A DNA stretch of 64,000 bases from Massilia sp. 9I. GTDB taxonomy: Bacteria; Pseudomonadota; Gammaproteobacteria; Burkholderiales; Burkholderiaceae_D. Shown here piece by piece: positions 1-9,020 of the stretch. The notes beneath the pieces were generated by a model. The model was given only the letters and a program-made list of their open reading frames with translations. It had not been told where the DNA came from and searched no databases. Numbering within the stretch: the first letter of the stretch is position 1; each line of letters opens with the position of its first letter. The position numbers were made by a program, and so were the translations under genes. The stretch lies in assembly GCF_902506415.1 (NCBI RefSeq), contig NZ_LR733275.1, positions 1,065,651 through 1,129,650 on the forward strand, read 5' to 3'.

Positions 1-1097
1 GCGCGTGAGATGGCCTGGTGCGAGGTGTCCTCGCAGGCCACGTAGCATTTGCCGCACTTGATGCACTTGTCCTGGTCGATCTGGGCGATCACATGGTAGT
101 TCATGTCCAGGTACTTCCAGTCGGTGGTGTTCTGCACCGCTTTGCGCGAGAAGGCCGCGATGTTTTCGTAGCCCTTGCTGTCCATCCAGCGCGACAGACC
201 GTCCTTCATCTCTTCGACGATGCGGAAGCCGTGCAGCATCGCGGCCGTGCAGACCTGCACGCTGCCGGCGCCAAGGGCGATGAATTCGGCCGCGTCGCGC
301 CAGCTGCCGATGCCGCCGATGCCGGAGATCGGCAGGTTGCGGGTCTGCGGGTCGCGCGCGATCTCGGCCACCATGTTCAGGGCGATCGGCTTGACCGCCG
401 AGCCGCAGTAGCCGCCGTGGGTGCTGGCTCCGCCCACGATCGGGTAAGCCACCATCTGGTCGAGGTCGAGGTGGGTGATCGAGTTGACCGTATTGATCAG
501 CGAGACCGCATCGGCTCCGCCTGCCAGCGCGGCGCGCGCCGGATGGCGCACGTCGGTGATGTTGGGCGTGAGCTTGACGATCACCGGCAGGCGCGTGTGC
601 TTCTTGCACCATGCGGTGACCATCTGGACGTAGTCGGGCACCTGGCCCACTGCGGCACCCATGCCGCGCTCGGGCATGCCGTGCGGGCAGCCGAAGTTCA
701 GTTCGATGCCGTCGGCGCCGGTCGCTTCCACCAGCGGCAGGATCGCCGCCCACGGCGCTTCCTCGCAGGGCAGCATCAGCGAGACAATCACGGCGCGGTC
801 CGGCCAGTCCTTCTTGACCTGGGTGATCTCTTCCAGGTTGATGGCCAGGCTGCGGTCGGTAATCAGTTCGATATTATTGAAACCGATGACTTCGCGATTC
901 TTGCCGTAAAGGGCCGAGTAGCGCGATGAGACGTTGACCGCCGGCGGATCTTCGCCCAGCGTCTTCCACACCACGCCGCCCCACCCTGCTTCGAAGGCGC
1001 GCACCACGTTATAGGCCTTGTCGGTCGGCGGCGCGGAGGCCAGCCAGAACGGGTTCGGGCTCTTGATGCCGCAGAAGTCGATGCTCAGGTCGGCCAT
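1..1097 (-). CDS. preA: NAD-dependent dihydropyrimidine dehydrogenase subunit PreA (3' end cut by window edge)
   Basis: With PreT it reduces uracil and thymine to the dihydropyrimidines, first step of reductive pyrimidine catabolism in the cytoplasm. Translating the minus strand from 1097 gives MADLSIDFCGIKSPNPFW, followed by a dihydroorotate-dehydrogenase-type FMN barrel (GADGIELNFGCPHG near residue 135, substrate loop; NTVNSITHLDLD; GIGGIGSWRDAAEF) and then the first ferredoxin-like motif DKCIKCGKCYVACEDTSHQA near the window edge. The C-terminal end with the second 4Fe-4S motif lies outside. The start is supported by GGAGG five bases upstream, inside the end of preT, so the two genes overlap by 13 bases and are probably translationally coupled. 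Family assignment is firm; the missing tail is only a window limit, not a truncation. Confidence 0.95.
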   Translation of the reverse strand, partial: MADLSIDFCGIKSPNPFWLASAPPTDKAYNVVRAFEAGWGGVVWKTLGEDPPAVNVSSRYSALYGKNREVIGFNNIELITDRSLAINLEEITQVKKDWPDRAVIVSLMLPCEEAPWAAILPLVEATGADGIELNFGCPHGMPERGMGAAVGQVPDYVQMVTAWCKKHTRLPVIVKLTPNITDVRHPARAALAGGADAVSLINTVNSITHLDLDQMVAYPIVGGASTHGGYCGSAVKPIALNMVAEIARDPQTRNLPISGIGGIGSWRDAAEFIALGAGSVQVCTAAMLHGFRIVEEMKDGLSRWMDSKGYENIAAFSRKAVQNTTDWKYLDMNYHVIAQIDQDKCIKCGKCYVACEDTSHQAISR

Positions 1098-2473
1098 GCT
1101 GCCTCCGTAGTGGCGCTAATGCGCGCTTGGATGTCTTCGTGGATGCTCAGTGCCGCCAGCTTGCCGTGCTGGACCGCCTGCACGGTCAGATCCTGCCCCA
1201 GGGCGACGCAGTCGCCGCCGGCGTAGATGCCGGGCAGTGCGGTGCGGAAGCGGCTGTCGATCTGGATGCGGTCGCCGTCACGCGCGAGTTCACGCGCCAG
1301 CGATTCCTGCAAGCCGTCCTCGCTCATGCTCTGGCCGATGGCCTTGAACACGGCGTCGGCCGCGATCTCGATGTAGCCGCCGGTGCGCACCAGCCGCCCC
1401 TCTTCCATGCGGGTCTGCTCGAAGCGCATGCCCGACACCCGGCCGGATTCGTCCAGCAGCACCTCGAGCGGTGCGGCCCAGGTGCGGATACGCACGTAGT
1501 TGGCCTTGGCGATTTCGATCTCGTGGCCGGTCGCGCTCATCGATTCCAGGCCGCGGCGATAGACCAGGGTCACGTCTTCGGCGCCCAGGCGCTTGATCTG
1601 CACCGCCATGTCGATCGCGGTATTGCCGGCGCCGATGACGACCGCGCGGCGCGGGACCGGCAAGGTGGACAGGTCGCTGGCCTGGCGCAACGCGGCGATG
1701 TAGTCGATGGCCGCCATCAGGCCCGGCGCATCTTCGCCGGTCAGGCCGAGCGCGCGGCTCGCGCCCAGGCCGATGCCCAGGAACACCGCATCATAGCGCG
1801 TGTGCAGCTCGGCCAGGCTGAGGTTCTCGCCCAGCTTGCGGCCGTACTCGATGTGGATGCCGCCGATCGACATCAGGAAGTCCACTTCGCGTTGGGCAAA
1901 GTCGCCCGGCAGCTTGTACCTGGCGATGCCGTATTCATTCAGGCCACCCGCTTTCGGGCGCGCCTCGTAGACCACCACGTCGTTGCCCAGCATGGCGAGG
2001 CGGTGGGCGCAGGACAGGCCGGCCGGGCCGGCGCCGACCACGGCGATCACCTTACCGGTGGCGGGAGCACGCTGGAAGGGATGGCTGGTGAAGTTCGCAT
2101 TGTCGACCGCGTAGCGCTGCAGCAGGCCGATGCGCACCGGCTCGCGCTCGGACGGATTGTTGCGCACGCAGGAATCCTCGCACAGGATCTCCGTGGGGCA
2201 GACCCGGGCGCAGCTGCCGCCGAAGATGTTGGCCTTGAGGATGCCATGGGCGGCGCCGTCGATGTTCCCGTCGTGGATGTTCTTGATGAAGCTGGCGACG
2301 TCGATGCCGGTCGGGCAGGCGTTCATGCAGGGGGCGTCGTAACAGTACAGGCAGCGCGCCGCCTCGACGGCGGCCTGGCGCGCGGTGAGCGGCGGCGCCA
2401 GGTCGGTGAACTGCGAGGCGAGCTCGCCGTTCGACCCTGCCGCGGGCGGCAGGTGCTGGAGTGACTCGATCAT
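1085..2473 (-). CDS. preT: NAD-dependent dihydropyrimidine dehydrogenase subunit PreT
   Basis: Electron-input subunit of the PreAT dihydropyrimidine dehydrogenase; it takes electrons from NADH through FAD and 4Fe-4S clusters to PreA. Counting from the upstream ATG at 2479, the glutamate-synthase-small-subunit type cysteines are at 43, 46, 51, 55 (CLYCYDAPCMNACPTG) and 90, 94, 100, 104 (CARVCPTEILCEDSC). An FAD site GAGPAGLSCAHRL follows near residue 150 and a nucleotide site GAGNTAIDMAV near 283. I chose ATG 2473 rather than 2479 because AAGGG lies six bases before it and would touch the earlier ATG. The gene follows mmsA by about 40 bases and overlaps preA. Length is normal for the family. 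Confidence 0.94.
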   Translation of the reverse strand: MIESLQHLPPAAGSNGELASQFTDLAPPLTARQAAVEAARCLYCYDAPCMNACPTGIDVASFIKNIHDGNIDGAAHGILKANIFGGSCARVCPTEILCEDSCVRNNPSEREPVRIGLLQRYAVDNANFTSHPFQRAPATGKVIAVVGAGPAGLSCAHRLAMLGNDVVVYEARPKAGGLNEYGIARYKLPGDFAQREVDFLMSIGGIHIEYGRKLGENLSLAELHTRYDAVFLGIGLGASRALGLTGEDAPGLMAAIDYIAALRQASDLSTLPVPRRAVVIGAGNTAIDMAVQIKRLGAEDVTLVYRRGLESMSATGHEIEIAKANYVRIRTWAAPLEVLLDESGRVSGMRFEQTRMEEGRLVRTGGYIEIAADAVFKAIGQSMSEDGLQESLARELARDGDRIQIDSRFRTALPGIYAGGDCVALGQDLTVQAVQHGKLAALSIHEDIQARISATTEAAWPT

Positions 2474-2513
2474 GTGCATCCCTTCTTATTGTGGTCTACG
2501 ACAAGCTGCTCTG

Positions 2514-4007
2514 CTATTTCATCTGCGGGAAAGCGAACTGCGGCCCGCTGCTGGCGGTGTTGGGCCAACGCTCCATCACCGCTTTGTGGCGGGTATAGAA
2601 ACGCACGCCTTCCGGGCCATAGGCGTGATGGTCGCCGAACAGGCTGCGCTTCCAGCCGCCGAAGCTGTTGAAGGCCATCGGCACCGGCAGCGGCACGTTC
2701 ACGCCCACCATGCCCACCTCGATCTGGCGCACGAATTCGCGCGCCACGCCACCATCGCGGGTGAAGATGGCGACGCCGTTGCCGTACTCGTTGGCGTTGA
2801 TGAGTTCCACCGCGCGGCCCACGTCCGGCAGGCGCACCACGCACAGCACGGGGCCGAAGATCTCTTCCTGGTAGATCGTCATGTCGGGCGTGACGTGGTC
2901 GAACAGGGTGCCGCCCACGAAGAAGCCGTTCGGGCAGCCATCGACGCGGTAGCCGCGCCCGTCCACCACCAGGCTGGCGCCCTGCTCCACGCCCTGGCCG
3001 ATCAGGCGCTCGATGCGTTCCTTGGCGGCGCTGGTGACCACCGGGCCCATTTCGGCGCCTTCGGCCATGCCGTCGTTGATCTTCAGCTTTGCGGTGCGCT
3101 CCTTGAGCGCCGCCACCAGCTGGTCGCCGGCCTCGCCGATGGCCACCGCCACCGAAATCGCCATGCAGCGCTCGCCGGCGGAGCCGTAGGCCGCGCCCAT
3201 CAGGGCGTCGACCGCCATGTCCATGTCGGCGTCCGGCATCACCACCATGTGGTTCTTGGCACCGCCCAGGGCCTGCACCCGCTTGCCCTTGGCCGAGCCA
3301 CGGGAGTAGATGTATTCGGCGATCGGGGTCGAGCCGACAAAACTGATGGCCTGTACGTCCGGGTGGTCGAGCAGCGCATCGACCGCCACCTTGTCGCCCT
3401 GGACCACGTTGAATACGCCGTCCGGCAGCCCGGCTTCCGTCAGGAGGCGCGCATGCAGCAGCGAAGCCGAGGGGTCGCGCTCCGACGGTTTCAGGACGAA
3501 GGTGTTACCGCAGGCGATGGCGACCGGGAACATCCACATCGGCACCATCACCGGGAAGTTGAACGGGGTGATGCCGGCCACCACACCGAGCGGCTGGCGC
3601 ATCGACCAGGCATCGATGCCGCGCGCGATCTGGTCGGTGAACTCTCCCTTGAGCATCTGCGGAATGCCGACCGCGAACTCGACCACCTCGATGCCGCGCG
3701 CGACTTCCCCCTGGGCGTCGGCGAAGGTCTTGCCGTGCTCGCGCACCACCATGGCCGCGAATTCGTCGGTGTGTTGCTGGCACAGCTGCAGGTATTTGAA
3801 CAGCACGCGGGCGCGCGCCAGCGGCGGTGTGGCGGCCCAGGCCGGGAAAGCCTTGAGGGCCGCGGCGACGGCCGCATCGATGTCGCGCGGCTCGGCCAGC
3901 GCCACCCGTGCGCAGGCTTCGCCGCGCGCGGGGTTATAGACGTCGGCCTGGCGCGCGCCTTCCGCGTGCGCCAGTTGGCCGTCGATGAAATGCGAAATGA
4001 TGTCCAT
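2514..4007 (-). CDS. mmsA: CoA-acylating methylmalonate-semialdehyde dehydrogenase
   Basis: Converts methylmalonate semialdehyde to propionyl-CoA and malonate semialdehyde to acetyl-CoA, with NAD and CoA. The 497-residue protein has the MmsA hallmarks: [20 protein letters not shown] near 155-175, the nucleophile loop [11 protein letters not shown] near 285, and the C-terminal block [19 protein letters not shown]. In thymine catabolism the product 3-aminoisobutyrate is transaminated to methylmalonate semialdehyde, and in uracil catabolism beta-alanine gives malonate semialdehyde, so its place between a beta-amino acid transaminase (six bases upstream) and preTA suggests it drains the reductive pyrimidine pathway rather than valine or inositol breakdown. 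That pathway assignment is inference from context; the enzyme family is secure. Confidence 0.93.
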   Translation of the reverse strand: MDIISHFIDGQLAHAEGARQADVYNPARGEACARVALAEPRDIDAAVAAALKAFPAWAATPPLARARVLFKYLQLCQQHTDEFAAMVVREHGKTFADAQGEVARGIEVVEFAVGIPQMLKGEFTDQIARGIDAWSMRQPLGVVAGITPFNFPVMVPMWMFPVAIACGNTFVLKPSERDPSASLLHARLLTEAGLPDGVFNVVQGDKVAVDALLDHPDVQAISFVGSTPIAEYIYSRGSAKGKRVQALGGAKNHMVVMPDADMDMAVDALMGAAYGSAGERCMAISVAVAIGEAGDQLVAALKERTAKLKINDGMAEGAEMGPVVTSAAKERIERLIGQGVEQGASLVVDGRGYRVDGCPNGFFVGGTLFDHVTPDMTIYQEEIFGPVLCVVRLPDVGRAVELINANEYGNGVAIFTRDGGVAREFVRQIEVGMVGVNVPLPVPMAFNSFGGWKRSLFGDHHAYGPEGVRFYTRHKAVMERWPNTASSGPQFAFPQMK

Positions 4008-4013
4008 GTCAGT

Positions 4014-5330
4014 TCAGTCCAGGTTCTTGAGGATGGTGGCCAGCTTGCCGAACAGTTCGTCGATGTGCTGCTTGTTCAGGATGAGCGGCGGCGACAAGGC
4101 GATGATGTCGCCCGTCACGCGGATCAGGATGCCGTCCGCGAAGGCTTTCTTGAAGGCGCTGTAGGCGCGTGCACCTGGTTTGCCGGCGATGGGCTCGAGC
4201 TCGATGCCGGCCACCAGGCCGATCGAGCGCAAGTCGATCACGTGCGGCAGGCCGCGCAGCGAATGCAGCGCATCCTCGAAGTAGGGCTGCAGCGACTTGG
4301 CGTTCTCGATGATGCCCTGCTCGCGGAACACCTCGAGCGTGGCGAGCGAGGCCGCACAGGCCAGCGGGTGGCCGGAATAGGTATAGCCGTGGAATAGCTC
4401 GATCCCGGCCGGCGCCTCCATGAAGGCGTCATGGATGAAGCGCTTGGAGAACACGGCGCCCATCGGCACGACGCCATTGGTCAGGCCCTTCGCAGTGGTC
4501 ATCATGTCCGGCTCGACGCCGAAGTAGTCGCTCGCGAAGGGCGTGCACAGGCGGCCGAAGCCGGTGATCACTTCGTCGAAGATGAGCAGGATGCCGTGCT
4601 TGTCGCAGATCTCGCGCAGGCGCTTGAGGTAGCCCTTGGGCGGCACCAGCACGCCGGTTGAACCGGAGACCGGTTCGATGATGACGGCCGCGATGGTGGA
4701 TGCGTCATGCAGGGTCACCAGGCGTTCCAGCTCGTCGGCCAGCTCCACGCCGAAGTCCGGCTCGCCGCGCGAGAAGGCGTTCTTGAGCAGGTTGTGCGTG
4801 TGCGGCAGGTGGTCCACGCCCGGCAGCAGCGGGCCGAAGCTCTTGCGGTTGTTGCCGATGCCGCCCACCGACAGGCCGCCGAAGCCGACCCCGTGGTAGC
4901 CGCGCTCGCGCCCGATCAGGCGGGTGCGCCCGCCCTCGCCGCGCGCCTTGTGGTAGGCCAGCGCCATCTTCAGGGCGGTGTCCACCGCCTCGGAACCGGA
5001 ATTCGTATAGAACACGTGGCCGAACTTGTGGCCGGTGTAGTCCATCAGCTGTTCGGCCAGGTCGAAGGCGGCCGGATGGCCCATCTGGAAGGTGGGGGCG
5101 AAGTCGAGCTGGCCGACCATTTCGCTGACCGCCTGCGTGATGCGCGGCTGGGCGTGGCCACAGGGCACGCACCAGAGGCCTGCGGTGCCGTCGAGCACGC
5201 TGTTGCCGTCGACGTCCTTGTAATACATCCCCTCGGCCGACACCAGCAGGCGTGGACTGGCCTTGAAGTCGCGATTGTTGGTAAACGGCATCCAAAATGC
5301 GGACATCGACTTGGGCCTGGACTCGTTCAT
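4014..5330 (-). CDS. class III omega-amino acid:pyruvate aminotransferase (beta-alanine transaminase type)
   Basis: PLP enzyme moving the amino group of beta-alanine or 3-aminoisobutyrate to pyruvate. The 438-residue sequence closely follows the omega-amino acid:pyruvate transaminase pattern: FWMPFTNNRDFKASPRLL at the N-terminus, DGTAGLWCVPCGHAQPRI, YTNSGSEAVDTALKMA near 108, the PLP Asp in LLIFDEVITGFGR near 252 and the PLP Lys281 in TTAKGLTNG. It is the first gene of the minus-strand operon aminotransferase-mmsA-preT-preA, and divergent from a MocR regulator, a family whose members often control neighbouring aminotransferases. The start is taken at 5330 (MNESRPKSMSAFW). Broad amine substrates are possible, so beta-alanine specificity is inferred from the neighbours. 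Confidence 0.92.
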   Translation of the reverse strand: MNESRPKSMSAFWMPFTNNRDFKASPRLLVSAEGMYYKDVDGNSVLDGTAGLWCVPCGHAQPRITQAVSEMVGQLDFAPTFQMGHPAAFDLAEQLMDYTGHKFGHVFYTNSGSEAVDTALKMALAYHKARGEGGRTRLIGRERGYHGVGFGGLSVGGIGNNRKSFGPLLPGVDHLPHTHNLLKNAFSRGEPDFGVELADELERLVTLHDASTIAAVIIEPVSGSTGVLVPPKGYLKRLREICDKHGILLIFDEVITGFGRLCTPFASDYFGVEPDMMTTAKGLTNGVVPMGAVFSKRFIHDAFMEAPAGIELFHGYTYSGHPLACAASLATLEVFREQGIIENAKSLQPYFEDALHSLRGLPHVIDLRSIGLVAGIELEPIAGKPGARAYSAFKKAFADGILIRVTGDIIALSPPLILNKQHIDELFGKLATILKNLD

Positions 5331-5376
5331 GCGTCTCTCCCCGCCATGCGGCGAAAATTTTTACCAGTTGGCAAAA

Positions 5377-5388
5377 TATTGATCAATA
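5377..5388. promoter_or_regulatory. 12-bp perfect palindrome upstream of the aminotransferase operon
   Basis: TATTGATCAATA is a perfect palindrome in an AT-rich patch 47-58 bases upstream of the aminotransferase start, where its promoter would be expected. A binding site or part of the core promoter is possible; nothing in the sequence names the protein. Confidence 0.35.
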
Positions 5389-5442
5389 ATAGTCAGCAAG
5401 GCAACACCGGCACAGATACACCAAGGGCAAAACCGACCAACC

Positions 5443-5464
5443 GTACAGGCGACACCGCCTGTAC
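5443..5464. promoter_or_regulatory. perfect 9-bp inverted repeat in the MocR/aminotransferase intergenic region
   Basis: Arms GTACAGGCG and CGCCTGTAC match perfectly around a 4-base ACAC spacer. The site lies about 20-50 bases upstream of the possible MocR starts and about 113 upstream of the divergent aminotransferase. MocR/PdxR/GabR-type regulators commonly bind in the shared promoter they face, so this is the best candidate operator for the gene at 5485. Binding itself is inferred. Confidence 0.55.
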
Positions 5465-5484
5465 AGTTCAACCCCGGGACTGGA

Positions 5485-6981
5485 GTGGTGGAAATGGAAG
5501 AAGCTGTTTTAGCAGAGGTCATTCCTTCTGAAACCTTGCGATCAGGGACCAGTATGGCGCGAAGTGTGGCGTGGCCGCTACTCGCCATCGACCGCAACCG
5601 GCGCGGGAGCCTGGTCGACCAGATCGTTGCGACTATCTCGGCGATGGTAAACGAGCGCCAGCTCGGTGCCGGTACGAAAATGCCATCGGTTAGACAATTC
5701 GCAAAGTGCAATGGCGTCAGCACATTCACGGTGGTCGAAGCCTACGAGCGCCTGCTCCAGCTGGGCCTGCTTTCCTCGCGCCGCGGTTCCGGATTTTTTG
5801 TGGCCCGCAGCCTGCCGCAGGCGCCCTGCGCGCCCACGCCGTGCCAGCCCAGCCTGCAATCCGAAATCGACGCCCTCGCCCCCGACTTATATAGTGGGCA
5901 GGTTGAAGCGCTGCCCGTCGGCGCCGGCTGGCTGCCGCCCGAGTGGTATGGCGAGAACACCATTCTCGACGCCGTCCGCCACGCGATGAAGATCCCGGCC
6001 AGCCGCCTGCGCGGCTACGGCCACCCGCTCGGCTTCCCCTCGCTGCGCCAGCACCTGGCCGCGACCCTGTCGAGCGAACTGTTCCCCGTCGAGCCCGACC
6101 AGATACTGCTGACCAACGGCGCCACCCACGCCTTCGACCTGGTGCTGCGCACCCTGACGCGGCCGGGCGACGTGGTCCTGGTCGAGGACCCCGGCTACAG
6201 CAACCTGCTGTCGCTGGTACGCCACCACGGCTGCGTCCCGGTCGGGATCGCGCGCACCGAGTCGGGCCTGGACATGGACGAGCTGGCGCGCCAGGCCGCG
6301 CTGCTGCATCCGAAACTGATGTTCGTGAATACGGTGCTGCAGAATCCCCTCGGCACCTCGCTCTCGCCGGCCCAGGCGCACCGCCTGCTGGCGCTGGCCG
6401 AGCAGTACGATTTCTGGCTGGTGGAAGACGACATCTACCGCGAGCTGGCCGCCCCCGCGGAAGCCTCGCTGGCCGCGATGGACGGACTGCGCCGGGTGAT
6501 CCGGGTCGGCAGCTTTTCCAAGACCCTGTCGCCGGTACTACGCGTCGGCTCCCTGTGCGCCTCGCGCTCCTTGATTCCGGAACTGCTGCGCGTGAAAATG
6601 GTGGCGGGCCTGACGACCTCCGAGATCAACGAACGCGCCGTGTTCCACGCTACCAGTACACGCGGCTACCGCCGCATGGTCGAGCGCCTGGCCAGCCAGC
6701 TCGAGGACGCGCGCGAGCGCACCGTGGACGCGCTGCGCGAGGTCGGCATGACGCCGCTGGCGCAGCCGCGCGGCGGCATGTTCGTCAGCGCCGGCTGGCA
6801 GGACGCGCCCACCGCAGCCAGGAACGGCCGCAGTATCGCCGACGCCGCGCTGCGCGCCGGCATCCTGCTGGCGCCGGGCGAATTCTTCACGCAGCGCGAA
6901 CCCAAGGGCATCTGGTTCCGCTTCAATGCCGCCTATGCGGCCAACCCGCAACTACGCGACTTCCTGCGCGCCCAGCGCTGA
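5485..6981 (+). CDS. MocR-type transcriptional regulator (GntR HTH fused to PLP aminotransferase-like domain)
   Basis: The protein joins a GntR-like winged helix (about residues 25-108, including MPSVRQFAKCNGVSTFTVVEAYERL) to a fold-type I aminotransferase domain (about 140-495) with NPLGTSLS, the Asp/Tyr block LVEDDIYRE and the PLP Lys346 in GSFSKTLSP. Such proteins act as PLP-dependent regulators, not enzymes. The reading frame opens with GTG at 5485; ATG 5494 or ATG 5554 are also possible and the HTH would remain intact with either. It diverges from the omega-amino acid aminotransferase operon, with an intergenic perfect dyad at 5443-5464, so control of that operon and of itself is the simplest guess. 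The ligand could be beta-alanine-PLP aldimine, but that is speculative. Confidence 0.88.
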   Translation: MVEMEEAVLAEVIPSETLRSGTSMARSVAWPLLAIDRNRRGSLVDQIVATISAMVNERQLGAGTKMPSVRQFAKCNGVSTFTVVEAYERLLQLGLLSSRRGSGFFVARSLPQAPCAPTPCQPSLQSEIDALAPDLYSGQVEALPVGAGWLPPEWYGENTILDAVRHAMKIPASRLRGYGHPLGFPSLRQHLAATLSSELFPVEPDQILLTNGATHAFDLVLRTLTRPGDVVLVEDPGYSNLLSLVRHHGCVPVGIARTESGLDMDELARQAALLHPKLMFVNTVLQNPLGTSLSPAQAHRLLALAEQYDFWLVEDDIYRELAAPAEASLAAMDGLRRVIRVGSFSKTLSPVLRVGSLCASRSLIPELLRVKMVAGLTTSEINERAVFHATSTRGYRRMVERLASQLEDARERTVDALREVGMTPLAQPRGGMFVSAGWQDAPTAARNGRSIADAALRAGILLAPGEFFTQREPKGIWFRFNAAYAANPQLRDFLRAQR

Positions 6982-6988
6982 GGACACC

Positions 6989-7633
6989 ATGGACATTCAA
7001 GCGAGCGACAAGCTCAGCGACAGCGCCAGGCGGCGCGACAAGCTGGAAAACGCGATCCTGGCCGCGGCCACCCGCCTGTTCGCGGAATGCGGCTTCGAGG
7101 GCACCAGCATCGCCGCGGTGGCGGAGCGCACCGGCATCTCGAAGCAGAACCTGCTCTACTACTTCCCCACCAAGAACAGCCTGTACAAGCGCGTGCTCGA
7201 CGACGTGCTGGACGACTGGCTGGAACGCATGGCCCACCTGGCCGATCCCGGCGCGGAACCTGCCGACGTCCTGCGCGCCTACGTCGCCGCCAAGCTGCGC
7301 TTCTCGCGCGAGCAGCCCTGGGCTTCGCGCGTGTACGCGATGGAAGTCATCGGCGGCGCCAAGTTCTACGGCGACCAGATCCGCGAACGCGTGGTGCCGC
7401 TGCTGCGCCGCGACATCGACGTGTTCGAAGGCTGGATGGCGGATGGCCGCATCGCGCGCGTCGACGCCACCCATCTGCTGTTCGCGCTGTGGGCCATGAC
7501 GCAGTCCTACGCCGATTTCGCGGCCCAGATGACGCTGGTGCTGGGCCGGCCCGAACTGACCGGAGACGACTTCGAGGATGCCGAACGCCTGATCGGCGAC
7601 ATGGTCGTGCGGGCGGTGGCCACCGCCGCCTGA
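6989..7633 (+). CDS. TetR-family regulator, RutR-like
   Basis: The 214-residue protein has a TetR HTH at about 20-65 (ATRLFAECGFEGTSIAAVAE, then KQNLLYYFPTKNSLYKRVL) and a C-terminal ligand domain of the RutR/YcdC type. RutR in E. coli senses uracil and thymine and controls pyrimidine use; the location beside the reductive pyrimidine operon fits a similar role here. ATG 6989 is preceded by GAGGA and begins seven bases after the MocR stop, so the two regulators are probably co-transcribed. I found no copy of the E. coli RutR-type TTGACCA dyad near the operon, so the target site may differ. Orthology to RutR is likely but not proven. Confidence 0.8.
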   Translation: MDIQASDKLSDSARRRDKLENAILAAATRLFAECGFEGTSIAAVAERTGISKQNLLYYFPTKNSLYKRVLDDVLDDWLERMAHLADPGAEPADVLRAYVAAKLRFSREQPWASRVYAMEVIGGAKFYGDQIRERVVPLLRRDIDVFEGWMADGRIARVDATHLLFALWAMTQSYADFAAQMTLVLGRPELTGDDFEDAERLIGDMVVRAVATAA

Positions 7634-7661
7634 GCTGCGCGGCAGTGCTATCATCTTCTCC

Positions 7662-8240
7662 ATGTCGAGCTACCCCACACCCATCCTTGCTACCGAACGG
7701 CTCACCCTGCGTCCCATGACGACGGGTGACGCCGCCGACCTGTTCGCCGTGTTTTCCGATCCGGCCGTGGTGCGCTACTGGAGCGCCGAAACCTGGACCT
7801 CGGTCGCCTTCGCGGAACAGTCCATCGCGCGTGCGCTCGACAGCTACCGCGAGCAGTCCGAGGTCCGCTTCGGCATCGAGCTGGCGCAAACCGGCGCCCT
7901 GATCGGCACCGTGAACCTGCACCACTTCTTCCCGCAGAACCGCCGCTGCGAAATCGGCTATGCGCTCGGCAGTCCGTACTGGGGCAAGGGATATGCGGTC
8001 GAAGCGCTGGAGGCGGCCATCGACTATGGTTTCCACGAACTGCGCCTGAACCGCATCGAAGCCGACATCGACCCGCGCAACGCCGCCTCGGCCGGCGTAC
8101 TGGAGCGGATGGGCTTTCGCAAGGAAGGCTACATGCCGGAGCGCTGGTTCGTGCACGGCGAAATGGCCGATACCATCAACTACGGGCTGCTGCGCAGCTA
8201 CTGGGACCAGCGCAGCAGCGCGCGGGCCAAGCGCGCATGA
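7662..8240 (+). CDS. GNAT-family N-acetyltransferase (RimJ/RimL-like)
   Basis: A 192-residue acetyl-CoA-dependent acetyltransferase of the RimJ/RimL subgroup: TERLTLRPMTTGDAADLF at the N-terminus, a central strand GALIGTVNLHH, the acetyl-CoA loop CEIGYALGSPYWGKGYAVEA near 105-125, and NRIEADIDPRNAASAGVLERMGF near 135-155. Substrate cannot be read from sequence; known relatives modify protein N-termini or small molecules. It starts 28 bases after the TetR gene and its stop overlaps the next start (ATGA), so it is coupled to the TonB-like gene. Confidence 0.85.
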   Translation: MSSYPTPILATERLTLRPMTTGDAADLFAVFSDPAVVRYWSAETWTSVAFAEQSIARALDSYREQSEVRFGIELAQTGALIGTVNLHHFFPQNRRCEIGYALGSPYWGKGYAVEALEAAIDYGFHELRLNRIEADIDPRNAASAGVLERMGFRKEGYMPERWFVHGEMADTINYGLLRSYWDQRSSARAKRA

Positions 8241-8890
8241 AGCGCCCTGCCATCGCCCTGCTGGCCGGCGCGCTCCTTCCCTGCGCATTCGCCCAGTCCG
8301 TACCCACACCCGCCGTCGCCGACAACAGGCTGGCCCAGCCCTCCACTCAGATGATGGAGGGCGACGCCCTGGTCTATCCGAAGGATGCCGCCTACCCTGC
8401 CGGCCTGGCCGCACGCGGCGTGCAGGGCCGCGCGGTGGTGCGCGTCAAGGTCGGCCCGGAAGGCAAGGCGGCTGGCGTCACGATCGCCGAATCCTCGCGC
8501 TCGCGCGAACTGGACAACGCGGCGCTCGCGCTGGCCCGCAGCTATCCCTACACGCCGCCCAAGCCGGGCGTGGCGCCGAGCGAAGTGCTGGTGCCGATCC
8601 GCTTTCGCAAGGACACGCTGTCCGAACTGCCGCACAAGACCTGCGCCGATTTCAATATCGACAAGGCCTGGTTCGCTACTGCCTTCCCCGAGTTCAAGCC
8701 CGGCGACATGGAGGTGGTGAAGATGGCAATCGGCGCCGTGCTGTTCACGCTGCCCGGACCGCAGCAGATGCCTTATGCGCGCAACAGCGGCGCCGTCGCA
8801 GCCGCCGCCATTGCTGCTTGCGCAACGCAGCCCGACGAGAAGTTCTTCGCATTGATACAGCGGGAAGCAGCGAAGCTCCCCCGGAAGTAA
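8237..8890 (+). CDS. periplasmic protein with TonB C-terminal domain
   Basis: A 217-residue protein with a cleavable-looking signal peptide (MKRPAIALLAGALLPCAFAQ) and a TonB C-terminal domain at about 45-120: YPAGLAARGVQGRAVVRVKV, ELDNAALALARSYPY, then PIRF. It lacks the membrane anchor and proline-rich spacer of a true TonB energy transducer, and carries about 90 further residues with four cysteines that could form disulfides. It is therefore a soluble TonB-like protein of unknown role rather than TonB itself. The start overlaps the acetyltransferase stop by four bases. Confidence 0.7.
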   Translation: MKRPAIALLAGALLPCAFAQSVPTPAVADNRLAQPSTQMMEGDALVYPKDAAYPAGLAARGVQGRAVVRVKVGPEGKAAGVTIAESSRSRELDNAALALARSYPYTPPKPGVAPSEVLVPIRFRKDTLSELPHKTCADFNIDKAWFATAFPEFKPGDMEVVKMAIGAVLFTLPGPQQMPYARNSGAVAAAAIAACATQPDEKFFALIQREAAKLPRK

Positions 8891-9020
8891 TAAGGCCGGT
8901 CCCGTTTATCGCGCCACATTACCGCCAAAACCGGGATTTCGACCGTTCGTCGGATCGCCATGGCGTGTTGCGGACCCAAGGCCTAAAGTGGCGTCATCAA
9001 CTCAACCGAAGGACGCACAC

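Noticed and set aside
2385..4397. 670-codon open frame on the plus strand opposite mmsA and its neighbours
   Set aside because: Low-complexity, His/Arg/Ala/Asp-rich translation typical of the antisense frame of GC-rich genes; the minus-strand mmsA and aminotransferase are clearly real.
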